Part shown: positions 48,869 to 59,814 of the stretch, in pieces
Layout: each line of letters opens with the position of its first letter
Numbering within the stretch: position 1 is the stretch's first letter
Source of the DNA: Terebella lapidaria
Taxonomy: Eukaryota > Annelida > Polychaeta > Terebellida > Terebellidae
Length of the DNA stretch: 64,000 bases
Assembly (NCBI GenBank): GCA_949152475.1
Contig: OX424570.1
Coordinates: 14,938,694 to 15,002,693, forward strand
Direction: 5' to 3'
Made by a program: the position numbers and the translations under genes
Notes under the pieces: generated by a model
The model's input: only the letters and a program-made list of their open reading frames with translations
Told to the model about the DNA's origin: nothing
Databases searched by the model: none

Positions 48869-50046
48869 TTAAGCGATATACTGAGACGTATCGTGATGAA
48901 ACTTGACAAACGTATGCCAATATTTTTCACAGGCCTTCTTCACCTGGGACGCAAACAGCCATTTAATTCTTTCAGCTCAAAAAAGCTAGCATTATCAGAG
49001 CCGTAGGCCTATTACCGCACAGACCAACTAGGCCCAAGCCTTTTTGACGCAGATTATCGCTGTCGTTGAATCTGAATACGATCACGCATACGATGATATT
49101 CTGCCAATAATTCCTCCCTCCCTCTCTCCCAAAATCTTGAATCCTAATGAAAGCCAATGAGCCCGCCACAACCAGGCGCAGTGGGCGTGTACGGGAATGG
49201 GGGTGGGGGTAGACGCGGGTTATTCTTGAAAAAAATATCAATTTTTGCCGTAAAACATATCTAAAACATATCTGATACGTTAGAGTATATTGAACAGTGT
49301 GATTTTCCTGTTAAAAAAACATTGCACATATATATCTATACATAAATCCCCATTTACTTCTGCTGCCCGCCACCTAAGAAGAAATCCCTTGAAATGAATG
49401 ATCTAGAAATCAAGTTAACAGTGTCTAAATCTGGAACATCATCTTGAGTTAAGATAATTTGCATTAAAAAAACGCATTGTCTGAGAAGTTCAAAATTTAA
49501 ATCGGGAGCGTCACAGAATGCTCCTGCGCATTTAACGAATGAGGCTTCAGCTGCTTCTGGGGCCCCTGGGCGGGCCCCAAATCACCGGCCATGAGTCCAC
49601 ACTCGATTTTCTGCTTAATTTGGGTTAATTGGTGCAATCCTTTGACAGCAGCATTTTTGTGTGAAAAAGGCTACACCCAACGTCTTCTTATGCTTCTAGT
49701 ACAAGGTATGCTTCTAAACGGGAATCGATCCCTGAGCTTTCAGTTTTTGGCTGATATGTTGTAGAAAAACGGTGTGACAGAATTTCAACAATATGAGTAG
49801 CCTACGTTTATTGTGTATATCGATAAGAACACCAGAAACTATACGGACATGACCCTACATCTCAATGAGGGGTTAGTGGGTCGAACCGGAAGGGGAAGGG
49901 GGGATGCGTTGGCCTAAACGCACAATATCAGAGTTCTTACTGTCATGACTCCGATTTAATATGCAAAAGAATCGATATTTGAGCGTTTGTTTCAGTAGAG
50001 GTCGAAACTGTGATTTTGTGAAAATATTGCCATTATCATTCCCACT

Positions 50047-50078
50047 ATATAGGTGTGTTGTATACAACACACCTATAT
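50047..50078. repeat. Perfect 32-bp palindrome
   Basis: ATATAGGTGTGTTGTA is followed directly by its reverse complement, with no spacer. It lies inside the Kolobok-like element. Confidence 0.95.
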
Positions 50079-50961
50079 CCTTATTCGGAGGTTGGTAGTT
50101 CTTGTTATAGGTAATGCGTATGAACTAAATATCGATTGATATTGTATTCCTTTCCAATATAAATGTAGAAGAAAGCAAATAATTAATTTATAGGCCTCAC
50201 AACGAGATTTCTCGAAACTGTGTGGCATACCATTCTACAGTATAACCATATTCTACAGGACACATTCATTTGAATATATCTATTTACCACACCCACCACG
50301 CCCCCACCCCTCCCGCAAGTTCACATCACGGTTTACCCTGTCTGCCTTTTCACCTCCCGGGGAGAAGGGTGTGTGTGTGTGTGGGGGGGGGTAAAGGTAT
50401 TGGATGTATGTGTGATAGTTTGCCGTATCATATCCATAATTTCGACTTTGTATTTTGTCTTTCATTTGTAGGCCTAGTGACAGTGTGCATGTTCAGCTCT
50501 AGCGAAACATTGTACAGCTGGTGTGAATTAGATCCTGATTAAATCTTGTATCTTGTGCCTCCCCGCCCCCATTTCAGCCTGAAACACATCTTCGTGATAC
50601 CAACCCTCACCCCGCCTTAACCCAGTTCTTCAGCCCCATACAAAATTGCAACCGCTCCCCAGCGTCAAAGGTTCTGTACAGAGAATCTTTTCCCCCGTGA
50701 CGTCAGAAACGTCATTTTACGTAAAAATATGCTGACCGCTCTCCACGTGGAATATCGGTCTTCGGACCGCTGTAGATCTCATGTGTGTGTTTAGAATGGC
50801 TCTATTTCCATCTGTATGCATATATATATATGAATGCTATTGCATGTAGAACAATTTAATAACCACATCAAATATCATGTCCATGGCCCTTTAAGTAATA
50901 CATAGTCAAATGCCCATTTACTGACCATCACCAATCTCCATATAATCCAACAACTTTTTTT

Positions 50962-51882
50962 GACATTAGAGCGTTGGGGGCGAAGCCCCCAACGCTCTAC
51001 ATGTCTATGTGCTGACTTTTTCGTGGAGGTTTCATGCCAAACTATCGACGCCCGTTTGGGGGCGTAAACGTTTGCATACCTACTTCAAATGAGGATTTTC
51101 TTCGTCCTTGACATAAAATCTCTCGATTTGATGGCAAGCTTTGAATATTCTGCAGATATATAATGCATAAATCGATGTGTTATGTTTGAGAAAATTACGC
51201 AAAATGCTCAGCTCGTCTGAAAAAAACGTTAAAATGGCGGAGCCGATGGAAATTCACGTTCCCAGAATGCAAAGCAAATTTTACCGCAATGACGCGTATT
51301 TTGGAAAGTACAATTTTCCGTGCAGCATTTCGTGCATGCATGTACATGGAACATTGCTTGTGCCCTTCTTTAGCGTAATGAAGGAAACACAGAAATTCGT
51401 TTGCGATACCACGACTACGTTTACCGTAATTTGACGTATTTTATCACATGGCAAGGTGTTCCATGTTGGGTTGCGAAACCTTTTTATTCTAAACCGGTCT
51501 TTCAATTTTCCCAGTATGCATGTGTTAGCTATATCATGATATCAGATGCAGATATTCCTCATAGTTTCCAATATTCTAAGGATATTTTATTGAGGTTGAA
51601 TATCATTTTATCAGGTGTATCTGTTTCATTGAGTTCAAAATAAATGTTTATAGGAATATGATTGAAGTAGACCTATGTGTTTCATCATAATATACGGGAC
51701 GGAATGAATTGGAATCATGTGGGGGAGGATATGGTCCATCATTATTTTTTGCGGGGCGGGGGGGAGGGGGAATGTGGGGGGGGGGGGGGGGGTAACGTTA
51801 TGTAAGATACATTCAGCTTTCGTGGTTCTGGTGATATGCTCGAGCTCTAATGTCGTCTCCCGCAGTTAGCTGCATTTTCTTG
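50962..51882 (+). mobile_element. 0.9-kb hairpin-ended repeat, copy X
   Basis: Matches 62,376-63,267 in the opposite orientation along its whole length. One end carries a perfect 14-bp stem with a GAA loop (50,968-50,998). The other end carries GAGCTCTAATGTC, the inverted partner of GACATTAGAGC, then a short CTCCCGCAGTTAGCTGC stretch. A long G run lies near 51,760-51,792. It inserted into block C of the colinear region, directly after the Kolobok-like element. No conserved frame is shared by the two copies, so it is non-autonomous. The hairpin followed by CTAAT resembles a Helitron 3' end, but a TC 5' end was not confirmed. Confidence 0.7.
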
Positions 51883-53451
51883 TTTTTGTCAATACGTCTT
51901 TCTCAACAAACACCACACATCACCTAGCAAACCGGCCACACAAACTCCCCAAGTCAACAATGGATATCTTCTGTCCACATTTCTCCCCACTTCAGCGGGA
52001 TAAATTCCTGTAATGTCAACGTCTAGAGAGCATTCACCCAGGGCCCTTTCCAATGCAGTAACTGTACGTCTGTGAAACAAACTCCATCGTGGCAGCCAGG
52101 CTGCTCTGAGGCTAGTTCAATGTAGCGTTGTGAGACACTGGCAGAGCTGAAAGGACATGAATGACGATGAATCATGATGCCGATATATATTTCTTTTAGA
52201 ATATACCCACGTGGGTACTTACTTTGAATAATCATGCAAATGGGGTTATATCATTCCCGAGTTCAAGTACGTATGTTTGTAAGTAGCACACAGAGGAACT
52301 AAGTTTTTTTTTTGAGAGGGGGGACGTGAAGGCTTTCAGTGGAATAGAGTTCTATCCCTTTTCAGTATAAATTGGCATGTTTCCTCTCACCTATACTACG
52401 GCAACATCATGCGTCTTTGCGTCATGGCTAAAGTGGAAAAATTGTATATACAACATACATGTCAATTAGCATAATGCACAGCACTTATTTATTTAAACCC
52501 GCATCAATATAAACCCGACGGTTGAATTGACTATATAATGCTACTTCTGTTGACATATGGGTGTCAAGTCTGAGGGTATATCAGGTCCGTTTGATGATAT
52601 ATATTAGCTCAAACACGTGCATATATTACCAAAACGAAGCTGGATTAATTCGGTAGATTTGTGGGAAACCTGGCTGACTACCTTGGAAATGCATGCTTAT
52701 GGCGTGTTGGCACGAAATATTACCTAATGTGTTTAAGCTTCGGATATGGGTAGTGTTTACTCGTTTCAACATCTTGAATGTTTTCCACATTATTGTACAA
52801 TGGTCCATCCATCATTCTGTCATAGTATGTTGAAATTAACATATTTTTTACAAACACAAGTAAGTTCACAAGGTGCATTTAACGTTTTGGTTCTTGTTCG
52901 CATTATTATGACGAAAGCAGTTGGTTAAGAGAATATTCAGATAAAACACCTTTTGAAAAGTCAATGGTAGAACATGTAAATTACTACGAAATACCATTCC
53001 ACGTATGAGGTAATCTGGTCATTATTCGTGAAAAATTGTTAGAACAATTCCTACTCTGAATTTTTGACAACATCCATTCGTGTATACTTTAGTACAAGAG
53101 CTAGTTGAAAGTACAATCAATGAGTTGTTATGTTTAAGGTGAGGCAGTGTGATCTTCTAAAAAGTACATGTATTTTCAAAACTCATGAAAAAGTCAGGAA
53201 CAGGCTTTCGTGTGATTGTGTAGTAACACAAAATTATAAATTAAAACACAATACTATCAACAATACTATGAACACAAAATTGACATATCTATCGACAGGG
53301 ATATACAAGCAACACTACAGTTACAGGTCGTTTTAGAGAATGTTCTATGCTCGTTTCAATCCAACATGAATACGCATCGTTCACCACGTATTAGTTGTGA
53401 ATAATTCATCTCATTGTTTGTTGTTTTCGTTGCTTTTTTGCTTCATGTGTG

Positions 53452-53552
53452 AAATAATACACTGTTACTGAGGCGATATACACGATATCATGCCGAGCGT
53501 CAGCGAGGCGTGATGATCGTGTATATCGCCGAGGGATGACAGTGTATTATTT
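53452..53552. repeat. Fold-back sequence with ~43-bp arms
   Basis: AATAATACACTGT...GGCGATATACACGAT is followed after a short GAGCGTCAGCGAG loop by its imperfect reverse complement (ATCGTGTATATCGCC...ACAGTGTATTATT). It is probably a small MITE or the end of one. No target duplication was recognised. Confidence 0.6.
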
Positions 53553-54816
53553 GTCATACATACCGAGTAAAACCGATTGTTTTTATTGCCAAAAACGACC
53601 AGAACCTCCCCAAATAATGTGGAATGGTCCTCATATCGCCCCTAGAGCGGGATATGAACAATGGACTCGCCCGTCGCGCTTCACTTCAGCAAGGCCTGTA
53701 CATGTAAGACATACGTCTGCTCCACACATAAGAGCAATACATAACCTAAACTAGGTGGCGCCAGTGTTACCTGGTATCGACACCATTTTTATGTTCTTTT
53801 TCCCGGCTATGATAAAGGAATGACTTTCGTTTGTTGACACAACTGCTAGTAATGCCATACAAGGCTATAAACATTAAATTTGTCGTGGGCCTTCTACATG
53901 CAAATGATAGATTGAATACCTTTAGACTGATCATTGATTTGGTCATTCCAGTCATGCATCCATATCATTGAAAATTATATTTATATCACCAACATTCCTG
54001 TTTGGTCGCTGCTTTGACACCTATCGTCAAATGGATATGGGTTCAGTATGAACACCACAAACATATTGCAAGATGGTATCTATATAATTCTGCCTCGACC
54101 CACAGTGTGTGCCGTCAGTCGAATTAACTTTCGGCAGTGATGACAATAACTCAAGCAAACAAACACGGGTTGTTGTTGTTTTGGCATACACAGTTTGTAC
54201 ACTTGTAGTTGTTGTTGGCTGGTTCCACGCATGAAGGCGCCTCGTGGGATTTTTCATATAACACACTCTCTCTAGGTATGTATACGAATTATCCCCACTT
54301 TGTATTGCCCTAACATTCATCTCAGCTCATCTGCCATGTGCAAATGTCCAGCTCGCGTCTCTGCTGCTTGTTCAATGCTGTTGCCACCGTTGAAAGAAAA
54401 ACTCCATAATCCATCTCCATTACTGTATTTACCCAGACGTTACAAACATGGGAATTTCTTCACCCCTTCCAGTGGTACGTGATCGATAACATCCAAGCGC
54501 CTTGCTATTGTGGTGAGGAAGCTTTCATGTCTGATCCAAGTATTAGAGTGATCACTGACAAGTCGGTTGTGAACATCACAAATGAAACACCGAACATGTG
54601 TCAAGGCTGTTTCGTACAGTGTTTTATAAAGAATATTGAGCAGCATTTTAGATATTGCCTAGAATAGAACATGTAAAAACTGAGAACACCATGAAGAAAG
54701 TAATACAAATTAAAATCGAAATGAATGTTAATAATGGAGGGTGTTTGACAAATGGCAGCATTCTAAAATTGACGATAAGATAACACTGATTTAATGAGAT
54801 GGCTGCATATATAACG

Positions 54817-54840
54817 TTTTTTTTTTTTTTTTTTTTTTTT
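54817..54840. repeat. T24 tract
   Basis: Uninterrupted T run beside block H of the colinear region. It may be the tail of a retroposed sequence on the minus strand, but no body was recognised. Confidence 0.8.
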
Positions 54841-55146
54841 GAAATAACTTAAAAACGGCGTTAGTCTGTCATAATCTGTAAACACAGATATAATATCAGC
54901 GCTGTAAATAAATGTGGTCGTGGGAAATACATATACTAATTTTGACAAACGGTTTCCAGTACATCTAGTATTGTATATACAGCTCTCTAGCAGTGTGTTT
55001 GTATACAGCAAACATACACGTAATTTTACGAACACAAATACATTTAAAGTGTAGAGTAAACACAGAGCGCAAAGGCAGTTCATCGACTGAAAATATTCAG
55101 TGTACTGTACATGTACCAATACTTTTCGTTTTGATTCAATTATCTC

Positions 55147-55445
55147 ATGAGAGGAGTGGATAGCTCAGTGGATAAGGCGCTGGTCTCGTAATGCAAAGGT
55201 CATGGGTTTGTGACTCAGACTGGACCACTGGGTTATTTCACTAACATCCTTAGGCAAGGTGTGCACCACTAATTGTCTATCTCTACCCAGGATTGAATGG
55301 CTACCGGTCATTCAATAGGATGCTATACATGTGGTGTAGCGCCGAATAGTGGCAGCTATGCAGTCTTTCTAGACTGGGGTAAAGTGTACAGCGCACTTGC
55401 TTAGAACTACGTTCTATAAAGGAGCGCTTAGTGAATGTTAACTTC
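55147..55445 (+). mobile_element. tRNA-derived SINE, about 300 bp
   Basis: The head GTGGATAGCTCAGTGGATAAGGCGCTGG carries a clear polymerase III A box. A weaker B-box-like GGGTTTGTGACTC follows at about 55,203. The body and tail (AGCGCACTTGCTTAGAACTACGTTCTATAAAGGAGCGCTT) resemble SINE tails of marine invertebrates. It lies between blocks H and I of the colinear region, which are adjacent in the other copies, so it is a later insertion. Transcription by polymerase III from the A/B boxes is expected. Confidence 0.72.
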
Positions 55446-56999
55446 ACTTTATCTCCGATGATAAATCAACTATTGTAATTAATTTACCAGAAGGGTGTGT
55501 CACTGCGCAAATGTAATTTAGTGCCACTATGTTTGAGAGGAAACGTATTCACCACTTCTAAAACAATCCTCTGTTACGTCGAGTCGATAAGACAAACTGA
55601 CAGATAAACATTTCGGTATCTTAAGTGTTCCGCTGACAAACCCAAAATTAACTCAAGTATTTTTAGCTTTCAGGATTAATTTCTTCAGATGGCTGTTGAA
55701 GGTTTCTTTTAGGTTTTCCGCTCAATTCCGAGTGTGAGCCAAAACAGAAAGGTGTAATTCACAACTTCAAACGAACATATATGTATTTCTACAACATTCA
55801 TGTAATTCAATCATATGGTATTATACACTGGACGAAAGCACAAAAAGCATGAATATAAATAATAAACTTCCATCAGGTGGAGTTAGTAGAACAATAGGTC
55901 TCATGATTTTGTTCAAAACGAATTATATCCCCTTTCTAATCTTCAAAATACTCTCAGCTCAGCTGCTTTGTGCAAATGTGCAGATGGTCATAAGTGTCCC
56001 CGCTGCCTATTGCCTTCTTTGGAAATAAAACCGCAAGTCCATTCGAATTATTTACCCAGGCCTTGCAGAAATGGGAATTTCTTCACCTCTTCCAACATTG
56101 CATGATCGATAGCATCCAAGCGCCTTGCTATTGTGGTGAGGAAGCTTCCATGCCTGGTCCAAGTATTAGCGTGATCACTGACAAGTCGGTTGTATACATC
56201 CCAAGGAGAGCAACGAAGATGAGTCACTAGTTTTTCGTACAGCGTTTTATAGAAAGTATTGAAAATGACATTTTTTAACTGTGAACATGCAGACATTTAT
56301 CGCTCAATATACCAGATGTGTACTGACAGTACTATGAAGAAAGTATTATAATTGTTCAAATGAGAGGTAGATGGCAACTGATAGTAATATGATATCGATA
56401 ATGCAATACCAAGTGCATTGCTGGCTTGGCTGTCTAAATAAATTAACGTTTCTTAATAACTGTTCTTCGAATAATAACAACGAAATGACCACCAATATTT
56501 CGTGATTTGTAGGTATAAATGCCATAAATAAATATGAAGATGTGAACTACATACAATGATGACAACATAATAAGCTTAAATCCTATATGTATCTCCCTGA
56601 CAGTGTTTAGATCTGTTATGAACACAACCAGACTTAGTATATATGGGAGGTGTATAAACACACACAGAGCACTTGTGAAGATATAGTCATCGATTCAAAA
56701 TATTTACTGTCATGTACCAAAGCTGAATTACACGTCGAGTATTTTTTACTCGATGTATGACTCTTCGCAGACACTTATCAAACGAGGTGTCTTACACCGT
56801 CGATATAGTACAGTGCCACTTTGTCTGAAAAGTATACACCCTTTCTCAAATACACCTGCATTAGGTCGAGTCAATAGAACAAATGCTGTTATCTTAGGTG
56901 TTTCACTGACAAAAGCAACTTTTCTCAGCAGATTTATTTTATGAATTATTCAGTTCAAATTTTATTTTGAGTTTTATCGCCATTCTAGATTGTTTCAAG

Positions 57000-59700
57000 A
57001 AAACTAACAACAACCTGACCTGGTGCAAATATGAATAATTCTACAACATTCATGCCATGTTCATTATTCTAGTATTGTAACATTTCGAAATCACGGCTAT
57101 AAATAAGGGCAAATAATATATGGCCTTAGAATGCTTTCCACACAGGTAACGAGTATATAATTCTTCTAAAAGTTTCTGCTACACCTCTATCGAACCTCAT
57201 CATTCATTGACTAATGATGTAATCAAAGAGCATGTTTATTTATTTATATGCAATCACTTGAGTACAATTATATTCACCAGTGTGTGGTTAACTCCTTTTT
57301 TTTCAGTGAAGCGTTTAATAAATATGATTCTTTTAGTATACATTGTATAAAATAGGTTTTGGTGGACCAACTTACAATAACATCGCTTTTCAAGCAATTC
57401 CAATGGAAACCAACGAATCATTATGAAATAAACATTGTTTATAATGATTCAAGTCCTACAACTCAATCGAAATATGCACTGATACATTATGTGAAATGGA
57501 AGCAAATACCTATTCCCAGCTGTTACATTCTTTCAAACAATTCACCACATATCCTTATTTTTTCAGCTAATTATGATACTTCTCATTGTTTGACACATGT
57601 ACATGCAGGCGATTTTCTAAGGATTAACTGTTGTATATACAAGGTGGGTAAAATGCTAAAACGCGTTCGCCCTGAGAAAACAATAACGTTCAAGGTCCAA
57701 ATTAATGTACATGTATATGTACTGATCGGAGAGGTAACTTGTCGTTGTTATTACACAGCATATATCAGGGTTGTTAAAATGTCTCCTTAATGTGATTCAA
57801 TGTGTCATAGGACATTCACATCATATTTTAATTGACACGTCTTTGCTGGGAACCCAGATACTTGCACCAAGGGGGTTTGAAGTATACACATTTGTATGTT
57901 TAATTTGTTCATGGACAACTATAACGTTTTTGCACGTAACGTACTATAATGCTAAATGTGAATATATGTGAATATTAGGTTAAATTGAACTGAAGCCCAC
58001 CGAAGTTCAATTTGCATTTTGTGTATTCTCTTAAATGATCTAGGCCTCTCTCCATTTGTACCGTAGCTTAGCTTTGATGAAGCCACTGATACATGTAACA
58101 TCAATGACAGGATGACCTCTTTGTAACAATCAGGCCCTACGCTGATTGGCTGCTATCGCAACACCGTCTAGTTTACATCCCATCCTCATATCCACATGGC
58201 TTGGATCCAATACACTTTCTTCTAGGAATAAACATGCTGATTGGATGAGGCTGTCGAGTTATCCGATAAACGAATTCAGCATACCATTTCGGAATCCATC
58301 ATACAGTATTTGAGTGACACGTGATACAAATAGACCAATCAGCGAGAAGGACTCGTGCTGAGTTAGTAATACAAGGGTATGTTGCTACTCTATGAGCTTT
58401 AGAGCCCGTTATCAGAGTAAGAGTGTGTGAAAACTAAAAGAGCGTGAAATTTCTTAAGATTGCTTATCGGGTAACATTCTTGTAATTTGAATGGGTTGAT
58501 ACCATGTTCCATTCTAGCTTATATGTCTACCGTTTTTACGACACAATTTCATGAAAATTGAAATATACATTCTGTATATAATCAGAATGGTGGTCCAAAT
58601 GTGATTTAGACGATAGCAATAATATTTGAGTATTTATATGTAGTCGAGTGCCACTTTTACAAATGTATCTTGCATAGCGTACACACAGCTTCATATTATA
58701 TAATTTCTAAGCTACGTGTAGTGTATATTTCCGTGAACCTAACGTTCAAATTTACGATTTTCATGTACGTTCGCGACAAATTAATGTGCAAATATGTATG
58801 TCTTTTGTAACCTATGGAAATTTTCTTGTGCCGCAGGTCAGTGAAATGCTAAGTACGCGTTCAGCGAATTATTTGTATGGGAAATACCGTTAGTGCACAA
58901 CGGTCGGAAACGTTGTACTCGGTTGTGAGATGGTGTTGCAATTTAGGGTTGTACACTTCAATTTAGAAAATAATGACAGCCACTGAATTTTCCGTACAGC
59001 TTGTAGTTGCGGTTACAATGTCACCGAATATGGAGGTTAAATCTACGGCTGACAATCAAATTCTTTTGTCCCGTGTATTTTCACTGCGGATGACATAGAA
59101 CATGTCAATTTGACCATCAAATTACCAACAAGTTTTGAGATAAACCTCAAATCAGGCAGTAGGTTATTGTTCTATGATGAGTAATCTAACCAAGTAATCA
59201 CATCCACCCGCTGTCTATTTCGTACGTATGTTACATTTGAAAGATGGTGTTTAGCGGTCTGGATCAGTATAATTATCGACATTTTCTTCAATTTGGCAAA
59301 CGGGGCAGCCTTGTGGTCGTCCATATAACCTACACACAAATTTTCTCCAGGCCAATTAAATTGTGTCATTGATTTTCTGATAAGGCATGAATGCGAACTG
59401 ATAATCATGATAACTCGGTGTACATATTTCAGACAGGATTTATTTGCTTACCTAGATTTATTTGACGCTAAAAATCTTGAGATATACATGTATATATGAA
59501 CCGATGCAGTGGAATATCATATTTTGTAATTTACATAGTGTTTTATTATGGTTGTTAACAAGATTTCGTTTGTGGTCATTCTTGATAGCATAATTATTAC
59601 ATTCCAGTATACAAATGAACGAAAAAGCAGAAAAGAAAAGTTGTCAAATATTAACAATTATTACCACATAGATATATATATCATTTACCACTAGGCATTT
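57000..59700. other. AT-rich intergenic DNA, nothing firm
   Basis: The longest open stretch (57,359-57,790, plus) begins with TTG, has no family signature and is not claimed as a gene. 58,130-58,400 is less AT-rich with three CCAAT-type motifs (CTGATTGGCTGC, TGATTGGATG, CCAATCAG) and an E-box (TGACACGTGA). It might be a promoter or enhancer, but no gene follows it on either strand within the window. Confidence 0.4.
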
Positions 59701-59814
59701 ATATTTAGCTAATTGTGGTGAAAATGTGTTATTTTTTTCATTAGATTGTGCTAGTAATGCAAAAAAAAACTTCCGCAGCGAGTCCGGGCAAAACGAGAAT
59801 GTTCCCGTCATAGC

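Larger units (their letters stand above)
48434..50890. mobile_element. TTAA-flanked DNA transposon, Kolobok-like, 2,457 bp
   Basis: Inverted ends AGGGCCATGGACAYGA (16 bp) are flanked by TTAA on both sides (48,430-48,433 and 50,891-50,894). Near the left end a frame contains GVSLFYFPNDPW, which resembles the core of a THAP zinc-binding domain (GVSFHRFPKD type). A THAP domain together with a TTAA target is the signature of the Kolobok superfamily. No transposase catalytic core was recognised, so it is probably a deleted, non-autonomous copy. It sits between blocks B and C of the long colinear region. The uninterrupted order in the 6.2-kb copies shows that it inserted later. Confidence 0.72.
29768..57000. 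repeat. Long region of diverged colinear copies of a ~6-kb unit
   Basis: Recognisable blocks recur in constant order. J: ~29,768, 32,790, 39,545, 45,800. K: ~30,385, 33,205, 40,115, 46,370. L/M: ~30,835, 33,820, 40,480, 46,740. A: ~31,420, 35,130, 41,400. B: ~35,755, 42,010, 47,935. C/D: ~32,270, 36,360, 42,615, 51,880. E: ~37,020, 43,275, 52,560. G: ~38,020, 44,275, 54,320, 55,950. H/I: ~38,815, 45,070, 54,965, 56,590. Unit length in the best copies is about 6.2 kb. Divergence between old copies is large. No protein family was recognised in any block. Confidence 0.75.

Noticed and set aside
51177-51434. 85-codon frame in the hairpin-ended repeat
   Set aside because: The inverted copy at 62.4-63.3 kb does not keep the frame, so it is not under coding constraint.
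55149-55222. A genuine tRNA gene
   Set aside because: The A box is good, but the B box is degenerate, the acceptor stem does not close and a SINE body follows.
57359-57790. 143-codon open frame on plus
   Set aside because: It begins with TTG, has no signal peptide, domain or splice support and lies in AT-rich DNA where a frame of this size can occur by chance.
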